Assembly: GCF_003123685.1 (NCBI RefSeq)
Contig: NZ_QCYJ01000020.1
Coordinates: forward strand, 186,001-250,000
Reading direction: 5' to 3'
Length of the DNA stretch: 64,000 nucleotides
From: Nocardia aurea
Lineage (GTDB): Bacteria; Actinomycetota; Actinomycetes; Mycobacteriales; Mycobacteriaceae
Shown here: positions 41,660 to 51,532 of the stretch, piece by piece
Layout of the letters: each line of letters begins with the position of its first letter
Numbering within the stretch: the stretch's first letter is position 1
Notes under the pieces: model-generated
The model's database searches: none
What the model saw: only the letters and a program-made list of their open reading frames with translations
Told to the model about the DNA's origin: nothing
Made by a program: the position numbers and the translations under genes

Positions 41660-43639
41660 ATGCCGCTGCCGTCGAATCACACTGTCCGCCGGTATGGCCG
41701 GGTGGTGGTGAGTTCCCTGCTGTTGTGCGTCGCGCTGATCGGCGGCCCGGTCGCCGTCGCGGAACCGCCGACACGCCTGGACACCTACGTGGTGGACGAG
41801 GCGAACGCGCTGGAAGGCGATCAGCCGGACCGGGTCCGTTCGGCGGTCGATCAGCTCTACGCCGACCACCAGACGCGGCTGTGGATCGTCTACGTGAACG
41901 ATTTCGGCGGACTCACACCGGAGGCGTGGAGTTCGCGCACCGCGACCGAATCGCGGTTCGGACAGCGCGATCTGCTGCTGGCCGTGGCGACGGGGTCGCG
42001 CGAGTACGCCTTCGACGGCGTGGCGCCCGAGGGTGTCAGCGACGGGGAACTCGACGATCTGCTGATCCGCGACGTGGAACCGGCGCTGCGCGACAGCCGC
42101 TGGGCCGACGCGGGGATCGCCACGGCGGACGGACTGAACGCGGCGATGCGGGCCGACGGTATCGGCACCGCAACGCTGCTGATCCTCGGGCTGGTCGTGG
42201 TCCTCGTGGTGGGCGGCGTCGTGCTGTGGTCACGTAAACGTCGCCGGGACCGGGCGCGCGCGGAATTGGCGGCGGCGCGCAACCTGGACCCGGACAACAG
42301 CGCGGCGCTGGCCGCGTTGCCGGTGGAGGCGTTGCAGGCGCGGTCGCGCGAGGCGCTGGTGGAGCTCGACAACGCGATCAGGACCAGCGCCGACGAATTG
42401 GATTTGGCCACAGGTGAATTCGGCGCCACCGCGACGATGCCGTTCACGGCCGCGCTGGAGAACGCGAAAGCGGCGGCGGCCACGGCGTTCCGGATCAGGC
42501 AGCGTCTGGACGACGATATTCCCGAGACACCGGACCAACAGCGCTCGCTGCTGGTGGAACTGATCGGGGTGGTCGGGCGCGCGGATCGTGAACTCGACGC
42601 CAGGGTGGACGAATTCGACGCGATGCGCGATCTGCTGATCGACGCGCCGCAGCGGTTGGACGCTCTCACCAGGGATCTGGTCGAGCTCACCGGGCGGATC
42701 CCCGGATCGGAGGCCGAGGCGGCCCGGCTGACGGCGGCGCATCCGGCGAGCGTGCTCGCGCCGATCCGCGACAACGTCACGATGGCGCGGGAACGAATCA
42801 CGTTCGCGGAACAGAGTATCGACGCGGGACGGTCCGCGTTGACGTTGCCGGTCGGGCAGCAGGGCGGCGCGGTCGCGTCGATCCGCGCGGCCGAGGCGGC
42901 GGTGGGCCAGGCGCGGACGCTGCTGGACGCGGTGGACAACGCGGCGACGAATATCCAGCAGGCGCGCGACGGACTCCCCGCGGTGCTGGAGGAGCTGCGC
43001 GGGGATATCGCCGCGGCCGACGAACTCGCGAGTTACGGCGGGCCCGAACTGGCCGCGGCGCGCACCGCCGCGCAGGGCACACTCGACAGGGCGTCCGCCG
43101 AGGGGCACGACGATCCGCTCGGCGCCTATCACGACGCGGTCGCCGCCGATGGGGACCTCGATCGCGCGATCGCCGCCGCGACCGACCGCAAACTTGCCGC
43201 CGAGGATCTGCGGCGCAGGCTCGATCGATCCTTGACCGACGCGCGGGCGCGGATCGGCGCGGCGAGCGATTTCATCACCACCCGGCGCGGCGGCGTCGAC
43301 GCGGACGCGCGGACCCGGCTCTCGGAGGCGCAGCGCAATCTCGACGAGGCACAGCGACTCGGCGCCGACGATCCCGCGCAGGCGTCACCGCACGCGCAGG
43401 CGGCGGCGGATCTGGCCGGGCGGGCCCTCCAGGAGGCGCAGGCGGGGGTTCGGGCGTGGGAGTCGAGCAGGCCGTCCTCGGGGTCGGCGCAGGCGGGTGC
43501 GGTGCTCGGCGGGATTCTGATCGACGGGATGCTGCGGGGCGCGGCGACGGGTGGGCGGCGCGGTTCCGGTGGGTATCGGGCCAGATCCTACGGCGGTTCG
43601 AGCGGGTCGCGGCGCGTCAGCCGTGGTGGGCGCTTCTGA
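41660..43639 (+). CDS. TPM-domain exported membrane protein
   Basis: 659 residues. A signal sequence (SSLLLCVALIGGPVAVAE) is followed by a TPM (YgcG-type) domain (YVVDEANALEGDQPDRVRS; LWIVYVNDFGGLTPEAWSS; QRDLLLAVATGSREYAF), then a membrane helix (LLILGLVVVLVVGGVVLW). A long cytoplasmic alanine-rich coiled coil follows (residues about 200-600), and the end is Gly/Ser/Arg-rich. This is the common Mycobacteriales layout of the family. Role probably in envelope protein quality or assembly, unproven. Confidence 0.8.
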   Translation: MPLPSNHTVRRYGRVVVSSLLLCVALIGGPVAVAEPPTRLDTYVVDEANALEGDQPDRVRSAVDQLYADHQTRLWIVYVNDFGGLTPEAWSSRTATESRFGQRDLLLAVATGSREYAFDGVAPEGVSDGELDDLLIRDVEPALRDSRWADAGIATADGLNAAMRADGIGTATLLILGLVVVLVVGGVVLWSRKRRRDRARAELAAARNLDPDNSAALAALPVEALQARSREALVELDNAIRTSADELDLATGEFGATATMPFTAALENAKAAAATAFRIRQRLDDDIPETPDQQRSLLVELIGVVGRADRELDARVDEFDAMRDLLIDAPQRLDALTRDLVELTGRIPGSEAEAARLTAAHPASVLAPIRDNVTMARERITFAEQSIDAGRSALTLPVGQQGGAVASIRAAEAAVGQARTLLDAVDNAATNIQQARDGLPAVLEELRGDIAAADELASYGGPELAAARTAAQGTLDRASAEGHDDPLGAYHDAVAADGDLDRAIAAATDRKLAAEDLRRRLDRSLTDARARIGAASDFITTRRGGVDADARTRLSEAQRNLDEAQRLGADDPAQASPHAQAAADLAGRALQEAQAGVRAWESSRPSSGSAQAGAVLGGILIDGMLRGAATGGRRGSGGYRARSYGGSSGSRRVSRGGRF

Positions 43640-43686
43640 GCAGACTTGACTCTGACACCGTGTGAGGTCGTAGACCGGGAGGCGTC

Positions 43687-44511
43687 ATGTTCAGTATCGG
43701 AGATTTCGCCAGACACGGACGGGTATCGGTCCGGATGCTGCGCCACTACGACGCGGTCGGATTGTTGCGACCGGATCGGGTGGACGCCGCGACCGGGTAT
43801 CGGTACTACGAAGCCGCTCGACTCGCCAGGCTCAATCGCATCGTCGCGTTGAAGGATCTGGGGTTCACGCTGGAACAGGTGGGCCGGATTCTCGACGAGA
43901 AGGTCGACAGCGCCGAATTGCGCGGCATGCTGACCCTGCGGCGCGCGGAGCTCGAGCAGCGTATCGCCGAGGATCGCGCCCGGCTCGTCCAGGTCGACAC
44001 GAGACTCCGGATCATCGAGAAGGAGGGCCTCATGCCCACCGAGGATGTCGTCGTCAAATCCGTCCCCGCCGTCCGGGTCGCCGAATTATCCGGCGCGGCC
44101 GAAGGTTTCGAGCCGGGGTCGATCGGTCCGGTGATCGGCCCGTTGTTCGAGGAATTGTGCCGCCGATTGGATCGAGCGGGGATCACCCCCGTCGGGCCCG
44201 CGATCGCCTACTACGAGCAGCGTCCCGAAGGCGACGGCTCGGTCGTCGTGCACGCGGCGATGCCGGTGTCGGCGGAATCCGATCCCTCGCAGGATTTCTC
44301 GATCGTCGATCTGCCCGCGGTGGCGCAGGCGGCCACCGTCGTGCACCGAGGCAGTATGGACGCCGTCATGGAGCCGTGGCAGACGCTGGGGCGGTGGATC
44401 GACGACAACGGCTACCGCTCGGCGGGTCCGGCCCGTGAGGTCACCCTGGAGTACACCGACGATCCTTCGGGATGGGTCACCGAGCTCATGGAGCCCATAA
44501 CCACCGGGTAG
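43687..44511 (+). CDS. MerR-family regulator with GyrI-like effector domain
   Basis: 274 residues. The N-terminal MerR DNA-binding domain is textbook (FSIGDFARHGRVSVRMLRHYD; TGYRYYEAARLARLNRIVAL; LGFTLEQVGRIL). A coiled-coil linker follows, and the C-terminal 150 residues form a GyrI-like small-molecule-binding domain (VVVKSVPAVRVAELSG...YTDDPSGWVTELMEPI). Likely a BmrR-type multidrug-responsive activator. No efflux gene is adjacent. Confidence 0.88.
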   Translation: MFSIGDFARHGRVSVRMLRHYDAVGLLRPDRVDAATGYRYYEAARLARLNRIVALKDLGFTLEQVGRILDEKVDSAELRGMLTLRRAELEQRIAEDRARLVQVDTRLRIIEKEGLMPTEDVVVKSVPAVRVAELSGAAEGFEPGSIGPVIGPLFEELCRRLDRAGITPVGPAIAYYEQRPEGDGSVVVHAAMPVSAESDPSQDFSIVDLPAVAQAATVVHRGSMDAVMEPWQTLGRWIDDNGYRSAGPAREVTLEYTDDPSGWVTELMEPITTG

Positions 44512-44652
44512 GCGCTCGGCCGTCACCGGCGATCCGGAACCTCGGGGCCGCGCTTCCCCTGCCCGGCCTACCGATTCGCGTCGGATGACCTGGGGATACC
44601 CGCTGACGGACAGCTCCTCAGTGGGTATCGGTCCGGTGCCGGTATTCGACTG

Positions 44653-45246
44653 TCACGTTTCCAGGCGCAACCCGAGGACGGGATAGTTCGGGTCCTCGTA
44701 CCCGGGGCGGGCCTGTCCGTGGCCGAGAAACGATGTCGCCGTGGACAATCGGAGACGGTGGCGCGCGCCGAGGGCGGTGAGGAGCGCGCAGCCGTCCGAA
44801 GGGATCCGGGTGGGCGGGAGCGCACCGGCCGGCCGCATCGCGGCGGCTTTGTCCACGGTCGTGAGGAAGAGTCCGCCGGGGCGCAGGACCCGGGCCACCT
44901 CGGCGAGCACCGGTTCCGCGTCGTCGAGCAGGTGCAGTAGCCAGACGGCGGTCACCGCGGCGACGCTGTCGTTCGGCAGTGGCAGCGCGGTGGCGTCCGC
45001 TCTGGCGACTCGGCCCGGTAGACGGCGGGCGGCGTGGCGCAGCATACCGGTCGACAGATCGATGCCGATGACGCGGTGGCCGAGGGAGTCGAGTCGCTCG
45101 GCCACGATTCCGGTTCCGACGGCGAGGTCGAGCACGACGCCCCCCTGGGGAAGCAGTGCACCCAGCGCGGACGCCGCCGCATCAGCCCTGGGCAGACCGC
45201 CCCGTGTGCGGTCGTATTCGGCGGCCTCGTCGTCGTAATCGAGCAC
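44653..45246 (-). CDS. SAM-dependent methyltransferase (Methyltransf_11 type)
   Basis: 197 residues from a GTG at 45246; the frame stays open upstream but that part is a thiolase remnant. SAM motifs: VVLDLAVGTGIVAERL, VIGIDLSTGMLRHA, ARADATALPLPNDSVAAV and LAEVARVLRPGGLFLTTVD. The substrate is unknown; UbiE-like enzymes of this form methylate lipids or small molecules. It converges with the MerR gene. Confidence 0.82.
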   Translation of the reverse strand: MLDYDDEAAEYDRTRGGLPRADAAASALGALLPQGGVVLDLAVGTGIVAERLDSLGHRVIGIDLSTGMLRHAARRLPGRVARADATALPLPNDSVAAVTAVWLLHLLDDAEPVLAEVARVLRPGGLFLTTVDKAAAMRPAGALPPTRIPSDGCALLTALGARHRLRLSTATSFLGHGQARPGYEDPNYPVLGLRLET

Positions 45247-45345
45247 AGCGTCATCATCACCCGAACTCGGGGGATTCGTCGACCGTCCCGAACCCCGATC
45301 AGAGCTCGCACGCCAGCCCTGAGAGCGGCGCCGATTCCTGATCGG

Positions 45346-45480
45346 CGCCACCACCGGCGAGTCGCCGTTGGCGATCAGTCCGCCGTCGATGTTGACCGGC
45401 AGCCTGCCGCCGAGCTCGGTCGCGCCCTCGGCGATGAGCTTCTCCTGGCACAGCATTCGGGGGCACGCGCCCGGCAGCGG
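45346..45480 (-). pseudogene. C-terminal fragment of a thiolase gene
   Basis: Upstream of and in frame with the methyltransferase, the sequence EGATELGGRLPVNIDGGLIANG is the recognisable C-terminal motif of the SCP2/acetyl-CoA C-acyltransferase type of thiolase. Nothing before or after it continues the enzyme (the normal GEPIGASG continuation is lost), so a deletion has left about 45 codons. Confidence 0.6.
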
Positions 45481-45504
45481 CGGCCCGGTACGTTCGTCCC
45501 ACGC

Positions 45505-46955
45505 TCAGATCTCGACTGTCACCGCGTGGAATCCACCGGGACCGCTGGGATAGGGGGGTCGGTTCTCCCCCGTCTGTACCGCTCCGGATCGGCCGACGAC
45601 GCGGGCGCGGATCGTGTGACGGCCCGGTGGAAGTTCCAGGGTCGTGCGCCAACGCCGCCAGGCGGCGGGGGCGAGTTCGTCGGCCAGTTTCGTGGTCTGC
45701 CAGGCCCCTCCCCCGACCGATACCTCCACCTCGGCGACGCCTGCCGGTGGCGCCCACGCGACGCCGGCGACGACCGTCGTGCCCGCCGATTCCCGGCCCG
45801 GTGCCGCCACGTCGATGCGGGCCTGCGGTTCGACCCACAGCGGTTCGCTGGTCCAGCCGCGTTTCCACCAGTAGTCGACGTGGCTGTCGTCGGTGAGTTC
45901 GAGTTCGGCGAGCCATTTGGCGCCGGTGTACTGGCCGTACAGGCGGGGACGATCACGCGTGCGGGGAAGCCGTGGGTGGGGCTGAGCGGTTCGCCGTTCA
46001 TGCCGATCACGAGGTAGCCGGGAAGTTCGCCCGAGCGCAATGGCTCGACCGGGAGCGAAATCGTGTAGCCGTCCACGGCCCTGGTGACCAGGCGGGTCGC
46101 ACCGGAGGCCGGGATGACGTGGCGGAGCAGATCGGCGAGCGGGACGCCGACCCAGCGGGCATTGGCGACCCGTCCCTGGCCGGGCCGGTTGTGGACGCAG
46201 ACCAGGACCGCGTCGAATTCGACCGCGTCGGCGGCCAGATCGGCCAACGACAATCGCAGCGGATGCGCGACCATGCCGGTGACGGCCAGCCGCCAGCGCG
46301 CCGGATCGACGCGGGGCGGGTGCGGGCTCACATCGGCGACGTAGAACTTGCGCTCGGGGGTGATCAGGGCCGAGAGGCCGGGTTCGTCCTCCAGTCCGTC
46401 CTCGGGCGTGACAGCGGGGTTGCCCATCGCGCCGATGCGGCGAATGGCGCTGCGCTGCTTGCGATCATGGTCGCGGTTCAGATTGTGCGCGGCGGCGAGC
46501 AGGCCGGTGCCCGCCGCACCGAGCGCGAGCGTGGCCAGCGGCCCACGTGGCCGGGTGCGCAGGCCCGCGGCGAGCACACCGGCGGCGGCCACCGCGCCCG
46601 CGGAGATCCAGGCCGATCGATTGGCCTGCCGTAGACCGAGTGCGCCCGCGCCCGCCCCGAAGGTCGCGGCGGCGGCGACGTGCCATCGGGCGGGCAGCCC
46701 GGCCAAACCGACCGCGCCCGCGAGCGTGCCCGCCACCGTGCCGAACCGGATGACGGTCTTGTCGTGCCGCCCGGTGAGTTCCACCGTCGTCTCGACCACC
46801 CGCAGTGGCGCGGTGTCGGTGAGCGTCCGCCCGATCGCGTCGATCAGGGACGCGCCGCCCACCGCCGCGACGACCTCACCGGAACCCAATGCCGCCAGGC
46901 CGACCGCGGCGGCTCCGAGCCCGCCGACCCGTTTCCGGTCCTTGCTCGTGCGCAC
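45505..46955 (-). pseudogene. Sulfite-oxidase-like molybdopterin oxidoreductase, frameshifted
   Basis: The first 335 codons encode several membrane helices (ASLIDAIGRTL; GTLAGAVGLAGLPARWHVA; AGALGLRQANRSAWISAG) and a molybdopterin domain (DAVLVCVHNRPGQGRVANARW, with the Mo-ligand Cys position). Near 45943, GFPARVIVP should continue with GLYGQYTGAKWLAELELT, which is present only after restoring one base. The rest, a Mo-co dimerisation domain (WWKRGWTSEPLWVEPQARID), runs to the stop at 45505. A single missing G breaks the gene, or is a sequencing error. Confidence 0.75.
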
Positions 46956-47037
46956 CGCCGTAACACCCGCTCTCGTCTGGATGGTCGTGTCTCTTCTCGA
47001 ATTGTCCCCGAATCGGCGACACCGCCGTGGCCGTTCC

Positions 47038-48312
47038 TCAGGAGTCGACCGGTTCGGCGGCGAGCGCTTCCAGATGTTTCGCGACCGCTTCCGGGAGCCG
47101 AGCGGCCGCGGCGCCGCCGCCGAGGATGCCGACGGTGAGGCGATCGGCGTAGGTGTAGACGAGGAAGGTCACCGCCGCGGAGGCGCCCGTCGACGGGCGC
47201 GGATGGGCCGAGAGGTAGACGATCTCGTACTCCGACAGCGCCGAGCCCTCGGGCATCGTGAAGGCGGGGACGCGGCCGGTGTTGGTCACGGCGATATGCC
47301 CGGCCAGCGAGTGGATCATGGTGGGACCGAAGAAGTCGGGGAAGTGCAGCACCGATTGCCGGACCGTTCCGTCGGCGAGGTCGCGGTGCAGGCGGGCGGA
47401 GATCTGTTCGCCGAGATTCTCGATATCGCCCGCGGGGTCGACGGTCGCGGTGAAACACGCGAGACCCGCCATATTCGTGCCGGCGACGGCCGGGACCGGC
47501 GGATCCAGGCGCGAACGCATGTCGACCGGATAGACGCAAGACACCGGTACGGGATCACCTGCGGCGCTGGATGTCTCGGCCACGTACGCGCGCAGCAGAG
47601 CGGCGGTGACCAAGCCGTTGACGGTGACGCCGGGTCGTCGTCCGAGTCGTACGACGCGGGCGGTGGTCTCGACGTCGAGCACCGTGCGTCGGGGGCGGGC
47701 CAAGGTGGGCGGCGACGGGATCTCCGGGTCCGGAGGCAGGATTCGCGCCTCCGGCGGCAGCACTCGGATCGCGTCCTCGAGTCCGGACCGTTCACCCCTG
47801 ACGATGCCGCGCTCTGCCGCATACCATTCCAAGGACTGCGGATAGTCCTGTGGCACAACGGATATGGACCGGGTACCGACGTATTCGGTGTAGTTTTCCC
47901 ACAGCCGGGTGAACAGTTCCACGCAGTGTCCGGCATCCGCGACGGCATGGTGGACGTACAGGGTGACCCGCGACCGGTGCGCGACCGTCACGTCCAGGTA
48001 GGCCAGCCGGCTTCGCGGGTCGATCGACTCGGCCGGAATACGCAGCTCGTCCGGTTCGCCGGGGGTGACCCACGCACCGACCTGTTCGTCGCTCGGGCGC
48101 AGGAGGTGGCCCTGTCCGGCCTCGTCTTCGCCGATTCGGCAGGTGAGTACCGGATAGGTCCGCAGCAGTGCGTCGAAGGCCGCGCGCAGCGCCGCGGTAT
48201 CGAGTTCACCCTCCACCCGCACCGTTCGACCGGTATAGGTCGCGTGCCTCACGAAACGCTGTTCCGACGCCGCCAACACCCGTAGAACATCACCCGCACA
48301 CCACCACACACG
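47038..48312 (-). CDS. PapA/condensation-domain acyltransferase-like protein
   Basis: About 425 residues from a GTG at 48312 (start uncertain; later GTGs exist). The condensation fold shows VLRVLAASEQRFVRHATYT at the start, the active-site LYVHHAVADAGHCVELF (HHxxxD) near one third, and VYPVDMRSRLDPPV and FDPAGDIE-like latch segments later. PapA-type enzymes of mycolic-acid bacteria esterify lipids or sugars with acyl chains from polyketide synthases. No polyketide synthase is near. Confidence 0.75.
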   Translation of the reverse strand, partial: RVWWCAGDVLRVLAASEQRFVRHATYTGRTVRVEGELDTAALRAAFDALLRTYPVLTCRIGEDEAGQGHLLRPSDEQVGAWVTPGEPDELRIPAESIDPRSRLAYLDVTVAHRSRVTLYVHHAVADAGHCVELFTRLWENYTEYVGTRSISVVPQDYPQSLEWYAAERGIVRGERSGLEDAIRVLPPEARILPPDPEIPSPPTLARPRRTVLDVETTARVVRLGRRPGVTVNGLVTAALLRAYVAETSSAAGDPVPVSCVYPVDMRSRLDPPVPAVAGTNMAGLACFTATVDPAGDIENLGEQISARLHRDLADGTVRQSVLHFPDFFGPTMIHSLAGHIAVTNTGRVPAFTMPEGSALSEYEIVYLSAHPRPSTGASAAVTFLVYTYADRLTVGILGGGAAAARLPEAVAKHLEALAAEPVDS

Positions 48313-48370
48313 CACAGCGTGCGGCACGGGCGGATCACACGCAATCCGGCGGGTAGGAGACACTGCTCCG

Positions 48371-48976
48371 ATGAGTCTCGCGGCACATCTGGAACAGCTC
48401 GGACGCCCCCTGGTCGAGCGACAGCTGACCCATCCGACGGTGGCGGGCATCGCGAACGGCGACCTGCCCGATCCCGTCTTCCGGTCCTGGCTGGAACAGG
48501 ACTACCTGTTCCTGCTCGACTACGTCCGGGTGTTCAGTCGGCTCGCCTGGCAGGCTCCGGCCGCTCACCTGGGTGATCTGGTCGATCTCGCGCAGACCAC
48601 CTACCACGACGAACTCGCGCTGCACCGCTCGCTGGCCGCGGAATTCGACGCGGACCTGAAGGGCGCGGTCAAAGGGAAGCCCTGTGCCGAATACACCGCG
48701 TTCCTGCTGGATTCGGCCGCCGACTACACCGACGGCCTGGCCGCCCTCTACCCCTGCATGTGGGGCTATTCCACCCTCGGAACCATCCTGGCCGAGAACC
48801 CGCCCGCCGACCCGCGCTACCGGCGCTGGGTCGACACCTACGCCGATCCCGGCTTCACCGCCCTGACCGCCCGCTGTGCCGAGATGCTCGACGAAGCGGG
48901 CGGTGACCGGGAGCGCGCGCAACGCTTCTTCCTCGAGGGAATGCGCCACGAATACGATTTCTGGGACGTGCCCTGA
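48371..48976 (+). CDS. tenA: TenA/THI-4 family protein
   Basis: 201 residues, wholly helical. TenA features: FRSWLEQDYLFLLDYVRVF (active-site Asp/Tyr region), TTYHDELALHRSLAAEF, CAEYTAFLLDSA with the cysteine that acts as nucleophile in TenA enzymes, ALYPCMWGYSTLG, and a C-terminal FFLEGMRHEYDFWD. TenA hydrolyses aminopyrimidines for thiamine salvage; some homologues act elsewhere, and no thiamine gene is nearby. Confidence 0.85.
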   Translation: MSLAAHLEQLGRPLVERQLTHPTVAGIANGDLPDPVFRSWLEQDYLFLLDYVRVFSRLAWQAPAAHLGDLVDLAQTTYHDELALHRSLAAEFDADLKGAVKGKPCAEYTAFLLDSAADYTDGLAALYPCMWGYSTLGTILAENPPADPRYRRWVDTYADPGFTALTARCAEMLDEAGGDRERAQRFFLEGMRHEYDFWDVP

Positions 48977-49038
48977 TCCCGCGCGGATTTCCCGCCGCCG
49001 TGTGGGCGCGGGATCGACGGTGGACCTAGGCTGGGCCG

Positions 49039-49434
49039 GTGGGTTCCGAGCACGTACGCGCGTCCGACGCCGACCGCGAGAAGATCGTCGATCGATTGAA
49101 GTCGGCGATGAACGAGGGTCGGCTGACCCTGCACGAATACGACGATCGCGTCCAACAGGTCTACAGCGCCAAGACCTACGGTGAGCTGACGCCGGTGCTC
49201 GCCGATCTACCGGCCCAGCGCCCGACGAAATCCGTTCGCGGGGAGAGTATTCCGCAGTGGATCATCATCATGTGGATTCCGTGGGCGGCGGTGAACGCAC
49301 TGTGCCTGGTCATCTACGCGGCCACCGGGGCGGGCTACTTCTGGCCGTTCTGGGTCGCGGTGCCATGGGGTTTCGCGTTGCTGATCCCGACGGCGATCGG
49401 GATCACCACCCGGCCGCGCGGCGAGCGGAAATGA
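49039..49434 (+). CDS. DUF1707 membrane protein
   Basis: 131 residues. The N-terminal DUF1707 domain is canonical (VRASDADREKIVDRLKSAM, EGRLTLHEYDDRVQQVYSA, KTYGELTPVLADLP), followed by two membrane helices (WIIIMWIPWAAVNALCLVI; FWPFWVAVPWGFALLIPT). Such proteins are widespread in Mycobacteriales and of unknown function. It converges with glyS. Confidence 0.88.
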   Translation: MGSEHVRASDADREKIVDRLKSAMNEGRLTLHEYDDRVQQVYSAKTYGELTPVLADLPAQRPTKSVRGESIPQWIIIMWIPWAAVNALCLVIYAATGAGYFWPFWVAVPWGFALLIPTAIGITTRPRGERK

Positions 49435-49480
49435 CACGAGGCCGACACCCCCGTGGGCGCCGGCCTCGAGGTCACGATCG

Positions 49481-50866
49481 CTACGCGCCGATGAGGTGCT
49501 GGGCCAGGTAGCCCTCGACCTTGTCCAGCGCGATGCGTTCCTGCGCCATGGTGTCGCGTTCACGGATGGTCACCGCCTGGTCCTCCAGGGTGTCGAAATC
49601 GACGGTGATGCAGAACGGCGTGCCGATCTCGTCCTGGCGACGGTAGCGGCGGCCGATATTGCCCGCGTCGTCGAATTCCACGTTCCAATTCCTGCGCAGT
49701 TGCGCGGCAAGGTCTTTCGCCTTCGGCGTCAGATCCGCGTTCCGCGACAGCGGCAGCACCGCGGCCTTCACCGGGGCGAGCCTGCGGTCCAGGCGCAGCA
49801 CAGTGCGGACGTCGACGCCGCCCTTGGTGTTGGGAGCCTCGTCCTCGGCGTAGGAGTCGACCAGGAAGGCCATCAGCGAACGGGTCAGACCCGCGGCCGG
49901 TTCGATGACGTAGGGGACGTAGCGCTCGTTGGTGGTCTGGTCGAAGTAGCTGAGCTCGGTGCCCGAATGCTCCGAATGCGTCTTCAGGTCGTAGTCGGTG
50001 CGGTTGGCGATACCTTCCAGCTCACCCCATTCGCTGCCCTGGAAACGGAAGCGGTACTCGATATCGGTGGTGCCCGCCGAATAGTGCGACAGCTTTTCCT
50101 TCGGGTGTTCGAACAGCCGCAGGTTCTCCGGGTCGATGCCGAGATCGGTGTACCAGGAGAAACGGGTGTCGATCCAGTACTTGTGCCATTCGGCGTCCTC
50201 GCCGGGTTTGACGAAGTACTCCATCTCCATCTGCTCGAACTCGCGGGTTCGGAAGATGAAGTTGCCGGGGGTGATCTCGTTACGGAAGCTCTTGCCGATC
50301 TGGGCGATGCCGAAGGGCGGCTTCTTGCGCGCGGTGGTCATCACGTTCGCGAAGTTCACGAAGATGCCCTGCGCGGTCTCTGGCCGCAGGTAGTGCAGGC
50401 CCTCCTCGTCGTCCACCGGGCCGAGGAAGGTCTTGAGCAGGCCGGAGAAGTTCTTGGGCTCGGTCCAGTTGCCCGGCTGGCCGGTGTCGGGATCGTTGAT
50501 ATCGGCCAAGCCGTTGACCGGCGGGTGGCCGTGCTTCTCCTCGTACGCCTCGAGCAGGTGATCGGCCCGGTAGCGCTTGTGCGTGTGCAGCGATTCGACC
50601 AGCGGATCGGTGAAGGTCGCGACATGACCCGACGCCTCCCACACCGCGCGCGGCAGGATCACCGACGAATCGAGACCGACGACATCCTCGCGGCTGGTGA
50701 CCATGGAGCGCCACCACTGCTTCTTGATGTTCTCCTTGAGCTCGACACCGAGCGGACCGTAGTCCCATGCCGACTTGGTGCCCCCGTAGATCTCACCGCA
50801 CGGGTACACCAGACCCCGGCGCTTGGCGAGGTTGGCAACGGTGTCCACCTTCGACTTGGGTGCCAC
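49481..50866 (-). CDS. glyS: Glycyl-tRNA synthetase
   Basis: 461 residues, the dimeric class II form. Recognisable parts: [21 protein letters not shown] at the start, motif 2 ([20 protein letters not shown]), [31 protein letters not shown], motif 3 ([14 protein letters not shown]) and a C-terminal anticodon-binding domain. It charges tRNA-Gly. It faces away from smtB-zur, as in Mycobacterium. Confidence 0.97.
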   Translation of the reverse strand: MAPKSKVDTVANLAKRRGLVYPCGEIYGGTKSAWDYGPLGVELKENIKKQWWRSMVTSREDVVGLDSSVILPRAVWEASGHVATFTDPLVESLHTHKRYRADHLLEAYEEKHGHPPVNGLADINDPDTGQPGNWTEPKNFSGLLKTFLGPVDDEEGLHYLRPETAQGIFVNFANVMTTARKKPPFGIAQIGKSFRNEITPGNFIFRTREFEQMEMEYFVKPGEDAEWHKYWIDTRFSWYTDLGIDPENLRLFEHPKEKLSHYSAGTTDIEYRFRFQGSEWGELEGIANRTDYDLKTHSEHSGTELSYFDQTTNERYVPYVIEPAAGLTRSLMAFLVDSYAEDEAPNTKGGVDVRTVLRLDRRLAPVKAAVLPLSRNADLTPKAKDLAAQLRRNWNVEFDDAGNIGRRYRRQDEIGTPFCITVDFDTLEDQAVTIRERDTMAQERIALDKVEGYLAQHLIGA

Positions 50867-51178
50867 GCGAGAGTTCTCCGTTCACTGCGAGTGTTTGTTC
50901 CGATGCGAAACGCTGTGCAGACAATCATGTCGTGTACGAGCAATCATCTGCCGTACAGACTATCGGCACCGGCCAACCGCTTTTCCACCGCACAGGTGTT
51001 GCCGTGGCGCGTACGGTGGGCATACATCCCGAGGCGGAACTCCCGGTCTCGCGCGGGCGCGTACCCCGAGGCGCCGTGGGCCGCGCAGGTCTCGATGGCG
51101 CGAGCCGCGCATGTCGCATTTGACATGCGCACCCATGCATATCAAAATGGGATCGCTTTCCATTAAGGAGTTGGTTCG
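50867..51178. promoter_or_regulatory. Divergent glyS / smtB-zur control region
   Basis: About 310 bp without a gene. GCGCATGTC and GACATGCGC form a perfect inverted repeat with a 6-nt spacer (51107-51130), about 48 bp before the smtB-like start, where an ArsR/SmtB or Zur operator is expected. An AT-rich core (CATATCAAAATGGGATCG) follows it. Confidence 0.6.
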
Positions 51179-51529
51179 ATGTCCGCCGAAGCCGCTACCG
51201 CTCATTCGCACAACCCCTACCGGTCCCCCGGCCCCGCGCCGCTGCCGACCCGGGGCGTCCTGGAGGACGCGGGCGAATTGCTGCGCGCCCTCGCGGCGCC
51301 AGTGCGCATCGCCATCGTGCTGCAACTGCGTGAATCGCCGCGTTGCGTGCACGAGTTGGTCGACGCGCTCGGCGTGACCCAGCCGTTGGTCAGCCAGCAC
51401 CTGCGCATTCTGAAATCGGCGGGCGTCGTCCACGGCGAGCGGTCCGGGCGCGAGGTGCTCTACGAACTCGTCGACGATCATCTGGCACATATCGTCGTCG
51501 ACGCCGTCGCGCACGCCGAGGAAGGTTGA
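51179..51529 (+). CDS. smtB: ArsR/SmtB-family metal-sensing repressor
   Basis: 116 residues. Winged helix-turn-helix: LRALAAPVRIAIVLQLRES, CVHELVDALGVTQPLVSQHL, LKSAGVVHGERSGREVLYEL. The C-terminal helix has the zinc-sensing pattern DDHLAHIVVDAVAHAEE (Asp, His...His, Glu), as in SmtB. It lies 3 nt before zur, matching the mycobacterial SmtB-Zur zinc operon in which high zinc relieves SmtB. Confidence 0.9.
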   Translation: MSAEAATAHSHNPYRSPGPAPLPTRGVLEDAGELLRALAAPVRIAIVLQLRESPRCVHELVDALGVTQPLVSQHLRILKSAGVVHGERSGREVLYELVDDHLAHIVVDAVAHAEEG

Positions 51530-51532
51530 TCC

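Noticed and set aside
46348..48285. Large plus-strand open frame of about 645 codons
   Set aside because: It is a GC-rich shadow antisense to the molybdoenzyme and acyltransferase genes, with Arg/Ala/Ser-rich translation lacking domain structure.
49496..51166. Large plus-strand open frame
   Set aside because: Antisense shadow of glyS and its upstream region; glyS is certain.
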